Both the position numbers and the translations under genes were made by a program. A DNA stretch of 60,333 nucleotides, taken from NCBI GenBank assembly GCA_937870635.1, contig CALMZP010000064.1:1-60333 (forward strand), read 5' to 3'. This stretch comes from an uncultured Acidobacteriota bacterium. GTDB taxonomy: Bacteria > Acidobacteriota > Thermoanaerobaculia > Gp7-AA8. The notes beneath the pieces are model-generated. The model was not told the origin of the DNA. It ran no database searches and saw nothing but the letters and a program-made list of their open reading frames with translations. Shown here piece after piece: positions 16,221 to 25,885 of this stretch (its first letter is position 1; every line of letters starts with the position of its first letter).

Positions 16221-18284
16221 GTGATCGACAGTCCGTTGAAGTTTCTCAAGGGCGTCGGGCCCGGGCGCGCCGAGGCGCTCTCCGCGGCCGGTCTCGATAC
16301 GGTCCGCGATCTTCTCTTCTTCTTCCCCTACCGTTACGAGGATCGGCGCCATCCGGCGCGCATCGCCGACCTCGGGCGGCTCGTCGACAGTCCCGTCCTT
16401 CTCCGCGGCAAGGTCGTCTCCGCCGGGGCGAAGGTCTCTCCGGTCAAACGGATGAAGATCTTCGAAGTCATGTTCGACGACGGCAGCGGGACGGTGATGC
16501 TGGTCTGGTTCAATCAGCCGTACCTCGCCGATCAGATCGAGCGCGGTGACCGCCTGGCCATCTACGGTGTGCCGAAGACTTCAGGCCGGGGCGGACGCCT
16601 GCAGATCGAGAGCCCCGACTGGGAAAAGATCGAGGAGGGGGAGGTCGAGGGAGCGATCGTTCCCATCTATTCGAAGGTGGCCAACATCCCGCCGAAGGCC
16701 TTCCGCAGGATCATGGCGCAGGCCCTCGATTCGATCGGCGATCTCGAAGATCCCATGCCTGTTACCACGCGCGAACTCCTCGGGGTCGTCGGCCTCGCGG
16801 AGGCGGTCGAAGCGATTCATCGTCCACCGGAGCTGACGCCGGGATTTCTGCGCTACCGCTCGCCCGCGCACCTTCGCGTGGTGATGCAGGAGTTCTTCAC
16901 CTTCCAGCTGGCCCTGCGCGTGCGGCGCGCGACGGAAGAGGTCACGAAGAAAACGCGGCGCATCACCATCGACGACGACCTGCGGGCCGAGGTGAAGAAG
17001 GTCCTTCCATTCCGGCTGACCGGTGCACAGAAACGTGTGCTGCGCGAGATCGCCGACGACCTGCGCGAGGACCGCCCCATGTACCGGCTGCTGCAGGGCG
17101 ACGTCGGCAGCGGCAAGACCATCGTGGCCCTGATCGCGGCCATGATCATGATCCGCAACGGGCATCAGGTTGCCCTTCTCGCGCCGACGGAGATCCTCGT
17201 CGAGCAGCATTACCAGCGCATTCGTCAACTACTTGACCACTCCGTCGTGGTGGCCCGCGCCACGGGATCGATGACTGCCGGCGAGCGCCGCACGCTGCAG
17301 GCCGGCCTGCGCGACGGCTACATCCAGCTGGTCGTCGGCACGCACGCCATCCTCGAAGAGAAGATCTCCTTCCGCTCCCTCGGCCTGGCCATCGTGGACG
17401 AGCAGCATCGTTTCGGAGTGGAGCAACGTCAGAAACTCTTCTCGAAGGGCGAGACGCCCGACATCCTGGTGATGACGGCAACTCCGATCCCCCGTTCGCT
17501 GGCGCTGGCCATGTACGGAGACCTCGAGCTGTCGGTCATCGACGAACTGCCGCCGGGACGCCAGCGCATCAAGACCGCGGTTCGCGGCGCGAGCGAGATC
17601 GAGCGCGTCTACCAGTTCGCCGATCGCGAGATCGCGGGCGGTGCGCAGGTCTACGTCGTCTATCCGATCATCGAGGAGTCGGTGAAGCTCAACCTCAAGC
17701 CGTTGTCCGAGGGGTATGAGCACATTCAGAAGAGGTTCCCGGGGAGGAGGGTGGCCATGATGCACGGCCGCATGAAATCGGACGAGAAGGACGAGACGAT
17801 GGTCCGCTTCAAGCGGGGAGAGATCGACATCCTCGTCGCCACGACGGTCATCGAGGTCGGCATCGACGTCCCGAACGCGTCGATCATGATCATCATGGAT
17901 GCGGATCGATTCGGACTCTCGCAGCTGCATCAGCTTCGCGGGCGGGTGGGCCGCGGAGAGAGAAAGTCGTACTGCATCCTCATCCGCAACTCGAAGGCGG
18001 CGCCCGACGCGTCGGCGCGCCTGGACATGTTCGAGGCGACGAAGGATGGCTTCGAGGTCGCCGAGCGCGATCTCGCCCTGCGCGGTCCGGGCGAGTTCCT
18101 CGGTACACGGCAGTCGGGCGTGGCGCGCTTCCGCTTCGGCAACATCCTGCGCGACCACGATCTGATGGAGAAGTCGCGCGACGCCGCGATCGGCGTCATC
18201 GAGAGCGAAGGCGTCGAGGCCGCGGACGCGCTCACGCGCCGGCTTCTGGGCGCCGCCGCAAACGTGGCAACCTCCCGGGACTGA
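16221..18284 (+). CDS. recG: RecG, ATP-dependent branch-migrating DNA helicase
   Basis: A 687-aa protein that remodels stalled forks and Holliday junctions. N-terminal wedge/OB region (LVDSPVLLRGKVVSAGAKVS). Helicase motifs: Walker A LLQGDVGSGKT (near residue 290), DEQH (393-396), TATPIPRSLALAMYGDLE, then TTVIEVGIDVPNASIMIIMD, QLRGRVGRG, and the C-terminal TRP motif region. Length normal. The GTG start at 16221 matches family N-termini (LKFLKGVGPGRAEAL). Confidence 0.96.
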   Translation: MIDSPLKFLKGVGPGRAEALSAAGLDTVRDLLFFFPYRYEDRRHPARIADLGRLVDSPVLLRGKVVSAGAKVSPVKRMKIFEVMFDDGSGTVMLVWFNQPYLADQIERGDRLAIYGVPKTSGRGGRLQIESPDWEKIEEGEVEGAIVPIYSKVANIPPKAFRRIMAQALDSIGDLEDPMPVTTRELLGVVGLAEAVEAIHRPPELTPGFLRYRSPAHLRVVMQEFFTFQLALRVRRATEEVTKKTRRITIDDDLRAEVKKVLPFRLTGAQKRVLREIADDLREDRPMYRLLQGDVGSGKTIVALIAAMIMIRNGHQVALLAPTEILVEQHYQRIRQLLDHSVVVARATGSMTAGERRTLQAGLRDGYIQLVVGTHAILEEKISFRSLGLAIVDEQHRFGVEQRQKLFSKGETPDILVMTATPIPRSLALAMYGDLELSVIDELPPGRQRIKTAVRGASEIERVYQFADREIAGGAQVYVVYPIIEESVKLNLKPLSEGYEHIQKRFPGRRVAMMHGRMKSDEKDETMVRFKRGEIDILVATTVIEVGIDVPNASIMIIMDADRFGLSQLHQLRGRVGRGERKSYCILIRNSKAAPDASARLDMFEATKDGFEVAERDLALRGPGEFLGTRQSGVARFRFGNILRDHDLMEKSRDAAIGVIESEGVEAADALTRRLLGAAANVATSRD

Positions 18285-18286
18285 CC

Positions 18287-18319
18287 CAATCCAAAATCCA
18301 AAATCGAAAATCCAAAATC
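18287..18319. repeat. GATTTTG-family heptads, single arm
   Basis: AATCCAAAATCCAAAATCG-type units occur without an opposite arm, 3 bases after the recG stop. It is the only unpaired copy of this family in the window. Confidence 0.8.
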
Positions 18320-18375
18320 AGCTAAACTCCCGCCTCCATCAAGACCCCGACACCGGCGTCCCCAAGAGATTTGAT

Positions 18376-19383
18376 TTGAATCAGAAGACCCAGTTCGTCC
18401 TCAGCGGCCTCCGGCCCACCGGCCGCGTCCACCTCGGCAACTATTTCGGAGCGATTCGCAACTGGGTGCGGTTGCAGGACTCCTACCGCGCCTACTACTT
18501 CGTCGCCGACTGGCACGCGCTGACCTCCGACTATGCCGATCCGCAGAACGTCCGCCAGGCGACGTTCGACGCGGTCGCCGACTGGCTGGCCGCCGGACTC
18601 GACCCGAAGAAGTGCTCGATCTTCGTGCAGTCGGAGGTGAAGGAGCACGCCGAGCTTCATCTTCTTCTATCGATGATCACGCCGCTGCCCTGGCTCGAGC
18701 GCGTCCCGACGTTCAAGGACCAGCAGGCTCAGCTCGTCGAGAAAGACTTGAATACCTACGGGTTTCTCGGGTACCCGCTGCTGCAGACGGCCGACATCAT
18801 CGTTTACCGGGCGAACTTCGTGCCGGTGGGCGAGGACCAGGCGTCGCATCTGGAACTATCCCGCGAGATCGTCCGGCGCTTCAACAATTTCTATGGTGAC
18901 GTTTTCCCGGAGCCGCAGCCGCTCTTCACCGAGTCGCCGAAGGTGCCCGGGCTCGACGGCCGCAAGATGTCGAAGTCGTACGGAAACACGATTCCGCTGA
19001 GTGCGCCGGCGGACGAGATCCGCGCCCTGGTCATGACGATGTTCACCGACCCAAACCGGATCCGCCGCAAGGACCCCGGCAACCCTGACATCTGCAACCT
19101 CTTTCAGTTCCATAAGCTCTTCTCCGACCAGGAGACGGTCGCCCGCGTCGATCACGAGTGCCGCACGGCCCAGATCGGTTGTGTGGACGACAAGAAGCTG
19201 CTCGCCGAGATCATGGTCGAGAACTTGCGTCCCATCCGGGAGCGCCGCGAAGCCATCGACCGAGATCCGTCGGTCGTCTGGGATGCATTGCGCGAAGGCA
19301 ACCGCAGCGCGCGCGAGCGCGCCGCGGAAACGCTCGAGCAGGTACGCCGGGCCATGAAGATCGACTACCCCGAGTTCCGATGA
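18376..19383 (+). CDS. trpS: Tryptophanyl-tRNA synthetase
   Basis: A 335-aa class I synthetase charging tRNA-Trp. The HIGH-equivalent is GRVHLGNYFG (residues 16-25) and KMSKSYGN is at about 197. VLSGLRPTGRVH fits family N-termini. The start appears to be TTG at 18376, because no in-frame ATG gives a complete N-terminus. The stop overlaps the ATG of scpA (ATGA). Confidence 0.95.
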   Translation: MNQKTQFVLSGLRPTGRVHLGNYFGAIRNWVRLQDSYRAYYFVADWHALTSDYADPQNVRQATFDAVADWLAAGLDPKKCSIFVQSEVKEHAELHLLLSMITPLPWLERVPTFKDQQAQLVEKDLNTYGFLGYPLLQTADIIVYRANFVPVGEDQASHLELSREIVRRFNNFYGDVFPEPQPLFTESPKVPGLDGRKMSKSYGNTIPLSAPADEIRALVMTMFTDPNRIRRKDPGNPDICNLFQFHKLFSDQETVARVDHECRTAQIGCVDDKKLLAEIMVENLRPIRERREAIDRDPSVVWDALREGNRSARERAAETLEQVRRAMKIDYPEFR

Positions 19384-20273
19384 CCGAAGAAGAAAACAGT
19401 GGAGCGCGGGCGATCTCGCCCGCGGAAACCGGAGCGCGGGCGACCTCGCCCGCGGAAGCCGGATCGCATGTGGCCGCGCCCCCGGAAGCCGGCGCTCCCA
19501 TGGCCGAGGAGCAGGAGCCCGAGGGATACAAGATCACCCTCCCGACGTTTCACGGGCCGCTCGACCTCCTTCTCCATCTGATCCGCCAGCAGAAGGTCGA
19601 TATCTACGACATCCCCATCGTGCCGATCACGCAGCAGTACACGGCGTACCTCGACGCGATGGAAGAGCTCGACCTCGAGGTCGCGGCCGACTACATCTAC
19701 ATGGCCGCGCTCCTGATCCACATCAAGTCGAAGATGCTCCTGCCGCGCGACGAGAACGCGGAGGTGCCGCTCGAGGATCCACGCCAGGAGCTGGTGGACC
19801 GCCTGCTCGAGTACCAGCGTTTCAAGGCGGTGGCGGAGAGTTTCGCCGAGCTCGACGTCGTGCGCATGGGCATGTGGCCGCGGCCGAGTGTGCCGAAGCC
19901 GGGGATGGACGCCTCCGAGATCGACATGAGCGAAGTGTCGCTCTTCGATCTCATCGACGCGTTCCGGTCCGCGCTCAATCGATACAAGGAAGCGCATCCG
20001 CAGTCGATCGAGCTGCAGCGGACGGTTCACAAGGTTTCCGACAAGATGCGGGAGCTGTATGCGAAGCTGAAGGAGAAGTCTCCGATTCGCCTGCAGTGGT
20101 TCCTGGAAGGCCGCGACCGCAACGAGCTGATCGCCGTCTTCCTCGGCATGCTCGAGCTGGTGCGTCTCGGCGGCATCGGAATGAAACAGGGCGACAACTT
20201 CGGAGAGATCCTGATCACGAAATCGGACCAGGAGATCGACGAGTCGACGTTCGCTCTGTTCGACAATTCCTAG
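19380..20273 (+). CDS. scpA: ScpA, condensin kleisin subunit, with repeat-derived N-terminus
   Basis: Kleisin of the SMC-ScpAB complex that organises and segregates chromosomes. The core starts at YKITLPTFHGPLDLLLHLIR, continues through VDIYDIPIVPITQQY, AADYIYMAALLIHIKSKMLLP, and ends in the winged helix (ELIAVFLGMLELVRLG). Residues 7-28 ([19 protein letters not shown]) are translated from two tandem left halves of the GGAGCG palindrome. An ATG at 19500 would exclude them. The 19380 start is favoured by the ATGA overlap with trpS. Confidence 0.93.
   Translation: MTEEENSGARAISPAETGARATSPAEAGSHVAAPPEAGAPMAEEQEPEGYKITLPTFHGPLDLLLHLIRQQKVDIYDIPIVPITQQYTAYLDAMEELDLEVAADYIYMAALLIHIKSKMLLPRDENAEVPLEDPRQELVDRLLEYQRFKAVAESFAELDVVRMGMWPRPSVPKPGMDASEIDMSEVSLFDLIDAFRSALNRYKEAHPQSIELQRTVHKVSDKMRELYAKLKEKSPIRLQWFLEGRDRNELIAVFLGMLELVRLGGIGMKQGDNFGEILITKSDQEIDESTFALFDNS
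19399..19463. repeat. GGAGCG palindrome, two tandem left halves inside scpA
   Basis: GTGGAGCGCGGGCGATCTCG and GGAGCGCGGGCGACCTCGCC occur one after the other, both read G-A-R-A-I/T-S-P-A. A decayed third unit may follow (GGATCGCATGTGGCCGCG). Confidence 0.85.
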
Positions 20274-20295
20274 AAGGATCGAATGACTGAGGGAC

Positions 20296-20398
20296 AATCC
20301 ACGTCACCCTGAGCAGCGAAGACTGCGAAGGGCCTCAAGATGCCTGAGTGGCGCATCCTGAGGCCCAACGCCCGCGCTTCGCCGGCTCAGGGGTGAGG
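20296..20398. repeat. TCCTGAGCGAAGCGAAGG-family inverted element
   Basis: CACCCTGAGCAGCGAAG...AAGGGCCTCAAGATGC is mirrored by GCATCCTGAGGCCC...CTTCGCCGGCTCAGGGGTG. It occupies the scpA-scpB gap. Related copies are at 37354, 43011, 58405 and 60324. Confidence 0.75.
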
Positions 20399-20405
20399 GT
20401 GAACT

Positions 20406-21074
20406 ATGGACAACAACGAATTACGCGCGGCGCTGGAGGCCATCCTCTTCGTCAGCAACGAGCCGGTCAAGGTCGAGGAGTTCGCCGAGGCGTTCACCGA
20501 TTCCGACGTGCCGTCGATCACGGCGCAGCTGGAGGAGATCAGGAAGAACCTCGAAAGCTGCATCGGCGGCTTCATCCTCGAGCAGGCGGCCGGCGGTTGG
20601 CGTCTCGCGACGAGGCCGGAGCACGACGGCGTCCTGAAGAAGTACTTTTCGAAGAAGGGCGAGAACCGCCTCTCCATCGCTGCGCTTGAGACGCTGGCCA
20701 TCGTTGCGTACCGTCAGCCGATCACGGCGCCGGAAGTCTCCGACATCCGCGGAGTGAACTCGACGCAGACGATCCGCACGCTGCTGGAGCGGCGCATGAT
20801 CCGCGTCTCGGGACGCAAGAACGTGGTCGGGAGTCCGTTTCTTTATCGCACGACGCGCGAGTTCCTCGTGCACTTCGGACTCAATGACATTCGCGATCTT
20901 CCGCAGCTCGAGGAGTTCGGTGATCTGATCGGCGAGCAGCTCAACGAAGAGCTGGTGGCGAACATCGCCGCGGCCGATGTGACGCCCGACACCAGCGAGA
21001 TTCCGCTCGCCGAAGGCGAAGAGATTGCAGAAGTCGAGTTAGAATCGTCTGAGGCTGCTGAACATCAACAGTGA
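20406..21074 (+). CDS. scpB: ScpB, condensin accessory subunit
   Basis: The 222-aa partner of ScpA. It has two winged-helix domains: LRAALEAILFVSNEPVKVEEFAE, then LSIAALETLAIVAYRQPITAPEVSDIRGVNS (the family hallmark), LLERRMIRVSGRKNVVGSPFLYRTT and FGLNDIRDLPQLEEF. An acidic C-terminal tail follows. It overlaps rluB (GTGATG). Confidence 0.95.
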   Translation: MDNNELRAALEAILFVSNEPVKVEEFAEAFTDSDVPSITAQLEEIRKNLESCIGGFILEQAAGGWRLATRPEHDGVLKKYFSKKGENRLSIAALETLAIVAYRQPITAPEVSDIRGVNSTQTIRTLLERRMIRVSGRKNVVGSPFLYRTTREFLVHFGLNDIRDLPQLEEFGDLIGEQLNEELVANIAAADVTPDTSEIPLAEGEEIAEVELESSEAAEHQQ

Positions 21075-21943
21075 TGCAACTCGAGCGACTGCAGAAGATC
21101 ATTGCCCACGCCGGCTTCGCGTCGCGGAGAGAAGCCGAGACGATGATTCGCGAAGGGCGGGTCACCGTGAACGGGCAGGTCATCACCGAGCTCGGGTCGC
21201 GCGCCAACGCCGACAAGGATCACATCAAGGTCGACGGCAAGCTGATCACGCACGCTGAGCCTCACCGTTACATCCTCCTCTACAAGCCGAAAGAGGTGAT
21301 GACCACCGTGGAAGACCCGCAGGGACGCCGCACGGTCATCGACCTGGTTCGCGGCATCCGCGAGCGCATCTATCCGGTCGGGCGCCTCGATTTTCATTCG
21401 GAAGGCCTTGTGCTGCTGACCAACGACGGCGACCTGGCGTTCAAGGTTTCCCATCCGACGCACGGATCGGTGAAGACCTACCACGTGAAAGTTCGCGGCG
21501 TTCCCGAAGAGCGGATCATCGACAAGCTGCAGCGCGGGATCACCCTCGAAGGCAAACGAACGCTGCCGTGCGAGATCGAGCGCCTCAAGACCACCGGCCG
21601 CAACGACGAAGAAGGCAACAGCTGGTTCGAGGTCAAGCTCCGCGAGGGCCGGACGCAGCAGATCCGCAAGATGTTCCAGGCCGTCGGCCACCCGGTCTCG
21701 AAGCTCCGGCGCGTGGCCATCGGTCCGATTGCCGATCCCAAGCTGACTCCCGGAGTCTGGCGCGAGCTCACGAAGCAGGAAGTGAAGATGCTCGCGACGA
21801 TGAAGGATCTCAAACCGAAGACGAAGCCGCGCCGCGCCACGAAGCGCCCGACGTCGCGCAAGGCCGCTTCGAAGAAGAAAACCGGAGCGAAGCCTGCCGC
21901 GCGCACGACTTCGAAGCCGCGCCGAGCGGCACGCCAGCGGTGA
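21071..21943 (+). CDS. rluB: RluB-type 23S rRNA pseudouridine synthase
   Basis: The 290-aa RsuA-family enzyme has an N-terminal S4 domain (RLQKIIAHAGFASRREAETMI) and the catalytic motif VGRLDFHSEGLVLLTNDGDLA, whose Asp forms the covalent intermediate, followed by EGRTQQIRKMFQAVGHPV. The last 45 residues are a Lys/Arg/Ala-rich tail. Whether it modifies position 2605 (RluB) or another uridine cannot be told from sequence. It is encoded just after scpB, a common arrangement. Confidence 0.92.
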   Translation: MMQLERLQKIIAHAGFASRREAETMIREGRVTVNGQVITELGSRANADKDHIKVDGKLITHAEPHRYILLYKPKEVMTTVEDPQGRRTVIDLVRGIRERIYPVGRLDFHSEGLVLLTNDGDLAFKVSHPTHGSVKTYHVKVRGVPEERIIDKLQRGITLEGKRTLPCEIERLKTTGRNDEEGNSWFEVKLREGRTQQIRKMFQAVGHPVSKLRRVAIGPIADPKLTPGVWRELTKQEVKMLATMKDLKPKTKPRRATKRPTSRKAASKKKTGAKPAARTTSKPRRAARQR

Positions 21944-22608
21944 GTGACGCGCTCATCGTCGCCATCGACGGCCCCTCGGGCGTCGGCAAGACCACGGCGA
22001 GCCGCCTCGTCGCCCGCGAGCTGAACATCCCTCACATCGACACCGGGGCCATGTATCGAGCCATCGGTGTCGCCGCGCTCCGCGAAGGAATCTCCGTTCA
22101 CGACGCGGCCGCCCTCGAGGAGCTGACGGGGAGGACGCGCATCGAGTTCCTGCCCGGCGAGCGTCCCCGGGTCATCCTCAATGGTGAGGACATCACCGGC
22201 ATGATCCGGACCCCCGAGATCAGCATGGCCGCGAGCCATGTCTCTGCCGTGCCGGCAGTTCGGCGCGCTCTGGTCCGCCTCCAGCAGGCCATGGGGCGGG
22301 CGGGCGGCGGGGTGCTGGAGGGGCGTGACATCGGGACGAAGGTCTTTCCGGAGACCCCGCACAAGTTCTTCCTGACCGCGACGCCGAAAGTGCGGGCCGA
22401 CCGCCGTTACCGCGAGCTCCTGGCGAAGGGGCAGAACATCCCCTTCGAAACGGTCTTAGCCGAGGCCAGTCAAAGAGATGAGCAGGATTCGAGTCGGGCC
22501 GATTCGCCCCTCACGTATGACGAAACCTATACGGTGATCGATACCTCCGAGCTTTCCATCACCGAGGTCGTGCAGTGGATCGTCGACGAGGTCCGCTCGG
22601 GCCGTTGA
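21940..22608 (+). CDS. cmk: Cytidylate kinase
   Basis: The 222-aa CMP/dCMP kinase has the P-loop AIDGPSGVGKTT, IDTGAMYRAIGVAAL, EGRDIGTKVFP and the C-terminal DSSRADSPL region. GTG start at 21940, overlapping the end of rluB. The TGA stop lies inside the first unit (CCGTTGACC) of the heptad array that follows. Confidence 0.95.
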   Translation: MSDALIVAIDGPSGVGKTTASRLVARELNIPHIDTGAMYRAIGVAALREGISVHDAAALEELTGRTRIEFLPGERPRVILNGEDITGMIRTPEISMAASHVSAVPAVRRALVRLQQAMGRAGGGVLEGRDIGTKVFPETPHKFFLTATPKVRADRRYRELLAKGQNIPFETVLAEASQRDEQDSSRADSPLTYDETYTVIDTSELSITEVVQWIVDEVRSGR

Positions 22609-22895
22609 CCGTTAACCGTTAACCGTTAACCGTTAACCGTTAACCGTTAAGGAGCGTAATCCGTCCCCTCGTCACGTCAACACAAGCCGGCGAAACAGTG
22701 GAGCCGCGGGCGATCCGCCCGCGGTGGCGACATGCCACACTCAGAGCTGTCAAGACGGCGAAGGGTCTCAGGATCCGCGGGCGAGGTCGCCCGCGCTCCA
22801 ACATGCGTCGCACAAACGAAAGCACCGCGGGCGGGATCGCCCGCGGCTCCACGGAGTCGGCCGGCTTATGCAGAGCTTCCTTTAACGGTTAACGG
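22604..22895. repeat. CCGTTAA heptad arms enclosing three GGAGCG palindrome units (nested element)
   Basis: The left arm 22604-22650 is six to seven CCGTTAA units; the right arm 22881-22895 is a short TTTAACGGTTAACGG. Inside, at 22698-22852, are GTGGAGCCGCGGGCGATCCG, then ATCCGCGGGCGAGGTCGCCC, then GCGGGATCGCCCGCGGCTCC. No gene is seen in 22609-23089. Confidence 0.85.
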
Positions 22896-22998
22896 ATCAG
22901 GGCTCCTCGCCAGATGCCGCCCCTGGTTCGGGACAGCGGCCAGAAGGGTCCCATTGACCGCAATTCACGCGACCGCTAAACTCCCGATTTCAGCGCGT

Positions 22999-23021
22999 AT
23001 CAACAATTTACGTTGATTTTT
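22999..23021 (+). promoter_or_regulatory. Small hairpin with T-run in the rpsA leader
   Basis: ATCAAC-AATTTAC-GTTGAT followed by TTTTTG about 70 bases before rpsA. It is a weak terminator or attenuator candidate in the S1 leader; the stem is only 6 bp. Confidence 0.3.
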
Positions 23022-23089
23022 GCGTCGCGAGTGAAGCGGGGGCTCCGGACCGGTTTGCCGGGACCCGCACCAGGGAGGTTTCCCAGTCC

Positions 23090-24829
23090 ATGGCGTCCAA
23101 CGACGATCCGAATAAGCAGAAGCCGCAGCGGAGTCCTGCGGACGCCAACAACCTCGAAGGATTGGGGATGGACGAGCTCCTGAACCTTTACGACCAGAAG
23201 ATGGCCACCTTCGCGGAGGGCGAGATCGTTCGCGGCCGCGTCGTCAAAGTCACATCGACAGAAGTAGTTGTAGACATTGGCTACAAATCGGAAGGCCTGC
23301 TTCCCATCAACCAGGTCACCGGCTACAACGGCGAAGTCACGGTCAAGAGGGGTGACGAGATCGACGTTTTCGTCGAGCGCCTCGAAGACGTCTCCGGTTA
23401 CGTCCAGCTCTCCCGCGAAAAAGCCGAGCGCATGCTCGTGTGGGACCGGATCGAAGCAGCCTACAAGGCAGACGAGGCCATCACTGGCCGCGTGGTGGAC
23501 CGGGTCAAGGGCGGCCTCTCTGTCGACGTCGGCGGGGTGAAGGCGTTTCTGCCGGGCTCGCTGATCGACACGAAGCCCATCAAGAACCTCGATGTCCTGC
23601 GCGGTCAGGAGTTCCGCTTCAAGATCGTGTCGTTCGACAAGAAGCGCAGCAACATCGTCCTGTCCCGCCGCGCGCTCGTGGAAGTGGAACAGTCGAAGCA
23701 GAAGCTGGAGACCTTCGGCCGCCTCGAAGAGGGCAAGCTCACGCACGGCGTGGTCAAGAACATCACCGACTACGGGGTCTTCGTCGACCTCGGCGGCGTC
23801 GACGGGCTGCTGCACATCACGGACATCTCCTGGGGCCGCGTCAACCATCCCAGTGAGTACTTCAACGTCGGCGACGAGATCGAAGTCATGGTCCTGAAGT
23901 TCGATCCGTCCGCCGAGCGCGTTTCTCTCGGATACAAGCAGAAGTCGCCCGATCCCTGGTCGGACGTGGTCCATCGCTATCCGCTGGGCAGCCGCGTGCA
24001 TGGCAAGGTCGTGTCGCTGGCGGACTACGGTGCGTTCGTGGAGCTCGAGGACGGCGTCGAAGGCCTCATTCACGTCAGCGAGATGTCGTGGACCAAGAAG
24101 GTCCGTAATCCGGCGAAGCTGCTCTCCATCGGCGCGGATGTCGAAGCGGTCGTCTCCGACGTCAACATTCCGAACCGGCGCATCTCGCTCTCGCTGAAGG
24201 CGCTCGAAGAGAATCCGTGGGACACGATCGCGCAGCGCTACCCGGTGGGCGCGGTCATCACGGGCAAGGTGCGCAACCTGACGGACTTCGGCGCGTTCGT
24301 CGAAGTGGAAGAGGGGATCGACGGCCTGATCCACATCTCCGACATGTCGTGGAACCGGCGTCTCAAGCACCCGAGCGAGGTCCTCAAGAAGGGCGATACG
24401 GTGCAGGCGCGCGTGATCAGCGTCGACGGCGAGAACCAGAGGCTCTCGCTGTCGGTCCGCGAGTTCCTGCCGAACGAGTGGGATGCGTTCGCGAAGACGC
24501 ACAAGATCGGCGACGAGCTCGTGGGCACGATCGCGAAGATCACCGATTTCGGACTGTTCATCCGCGTTGCGGACGGCGTGGAAGGTCTCGCGCACGTTTC
24601 GGAAGTGCAGCGTGATCCGAAAGCGAAACTCGACAAGACGTTCACCCCGGGCGAGGCCATTCGCGCGCGGATCATCAAGCTCGATCCGCAGGATCGGAAG
24701 ATCGGCCTGACCACCCGCGACGTCGAGCCTCTCACCGATGAGGAGCGCGCGCAGGCGGGCGGCGCCGCCGAGCATCACGAGCATCCGGCAGCACCGCAGG
24801 CGCCCGACGAAGAGACGCCGGAAAGCTGA
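23090..24829 (+). CDS. rpsA: 30S ribosomal protein S1
   Basis: The 579-aa protein that brings mRNA to the 30S subunit. Six S1 OB-fold repeats are visible. They start at about residues 44 (EIVRGRVVKV), 129 (ITGRVVDRV), 216 (THGVVKNITDYGVFV), 301 (VHGKVVSLADYGAFV), 388 (ITGKVRNLTDFGAFV) and 475 (LVGTIAKITDFGLFI). An acidic, His/Pro-containing tail ends the protein. GGGAGGTTTCCC lies upstream of the ATG. The cmk-rpsA order is widely conserved. Confidence 0.96.
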   Translation: MASNDDPNKQKPQRSPADANNLEGLGMDELLNLYDQKMATFAEGEIVRGRVVKVTSTEVVVDIGYKSEGLLPINQVTGYNGEVTVKRGDEIDVFVERLEDVSGYVQLSREKAERMLVWDRIEAAYKADEAITGRVVDRVKGGLSVDVGGVKAFLPGSLIDTKPIKNLDVLRGQEFRFKIVSFDKKRSNIVLSRRALVEVEQSKQKLETFGRLEEGKLTHGVVKNITDYGVFVDLGGVDGLLHITDISWGRVNHPSEYFNVGDEIEVMVLKFDPSAERVSLGYKQKSPDPWSDVVHRYPLGSRVHGKVVSLADYGAFVELEDGVEGLIHVSEMSWTKKVRNPAKLLSIGADVEAVVSDVNIPNRRISLSLKALEENPWDTIAQRYPVGAVITGKVRNLTDFGAFVEVEEGIDGLIHISDMSWNRRLKHPSEVLKKGDTVQARVISVDGENQRLSLSVREFLPNEWDAFAKTHKIGDELVGTIAKITDFGLFIRVADGVEGLAHVSEVQRDPKAKLDKTFTPGEAIRARIIKLDPQDRKIGLTTRDVEPLTDEERAQAGGAAEHHEHPAAPQAPDEETPES

Positions 24830-24831
24830 AC

Positions 24832-25875
24832 ATGTCCGAATACGATCCGACACAACCCCCTCCGCGTCCCGCCGTAGAAGAGCCGGTGACGAGCCAGGGG
24901 ACTTACACGCCGCCGCCGCCCGCGACGGTCATCGTCGAGCAGCCGCGCAAATCGCGAACGGGGATGTTCCTGTTCGGGGCGTTCACGGGATGCCTGGTGC
25001 TGATCGCCGGGATCTTTTTCCTGATGATCGCCTTCGCGGCGTCGCGCGGCGACTCGGGAACCTTCAGTCTCTCCACGCATCGCGTCGCCGTCGTGCCGAT
25101 CGAAGGTCCGATCATGGACGCGCGCGAGACCGTGGACAAGCTCGAGGAGTACGCCGAGAGCTCCACGGTCAAGGCGATCGTGGTCCGCATCAACAGCCCC
25201 GGCGGCGCGATCGCACCTTCGCAGGAGATCTATTCGCAGATCCTGCGTATCCGCGAAGAGACCGACAAGCCGGTCGTGGCATCTTTCGACAGCATCGCCG
25301 CGTCCGGCGGCTTTTACATCGCCTCGGCGTGTGACCAGATCGTCGCCAATCCGGGATCGATCACCGGCTCCATCGGCGTGATCCTGCAGTGGCTCGAGTT
25401 CGAAGATCTGATCAAGTGGGCGAAGATGCGCCCCGAAACGATCACCAGCGGCGCCCTGAAGTCTGCCGGGTCGCCGTTCCAGAAGCTGAGCGACGAAGAG
25501 CGCCAGTATCTGCAGCGCGTCGTCAACCAGCTCCACCAGCAGTTCGTGAAGGCCGTGGCCGCGGGGCGCAAGGGAAAGATCAGCGAGGCCGACGTGGCGC
25601 GCCTCGCCGATGGCCGCGTGTTCACCGGCGAAGAGGCGCTCGCCCTCAAGCTCGTCGATCGTCTCGGCACCCTGCGCGATGCGGTGCGGGTCGCCGGGGA
25701 GCTCGGCGGCATCGAGGGCGAGCCGACCATGGTTTATCCGAAACCGAGGCGTCCGACGCTCGTCGACATGCTCGGCAGCGGCGAAACGAAAACGCTCGTT
25801 GACAAAGTGATGGGCCGTAACGCGGCACAGTTTCTATACCTGTGGGAAGCAGCCGAAGCTGCATCAGTGAAGTGA
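24832..25875 (+). CDS. sppA: SppA, signal peptide peptidase (protease IV type)
   Basis: A 347-aa membrane serine protease that degrades cleaved signal peptides. It has a Pro-rich cytoplasmic N-terminus, one membrane helix (about residues 43-66), then RINSPGGAIAPSQEIY, the nucleophile Ser in SIAASGGFYIAS, PGSITGSIGVI and a basic residue in SGALKSAGSPF. It uses the Ser-Lys mechanism of this family. Starts 2 bases after the rpsA stop. Confidence 0.93.
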   Translation: MSEYDPTQPPPRPAVEEPVTSQGTYTPPPPATVIVEQPRKSRTGMFLFGAFTGCLVLIAGIFFLMIAFAASRGDSGTFSLSTHRVAVVPIEGPIMDARETVDKLEEYAESSTVKAIVVRINSPGGAIAPSQEIYSQILRIREETDKPVVASFDSIAASGGFYIASACDQIVANPGSITGSIGVILQWLEFEDLIKWAKMRPETITSGALKSAGSPFQKLSDEERQYLQRVVNQLHQQFVKAVAAGRKGKISEADVARLADGRVFTGEEALALKLVDRLGTLRDAVRVAGELGGIEGEPTMVYPKPRRPTLVDMLGSGETKTLVDKVMGRNAAQFLYLWEAAEAASVK

Positions 25876-25885
25876 GGAGGCTACT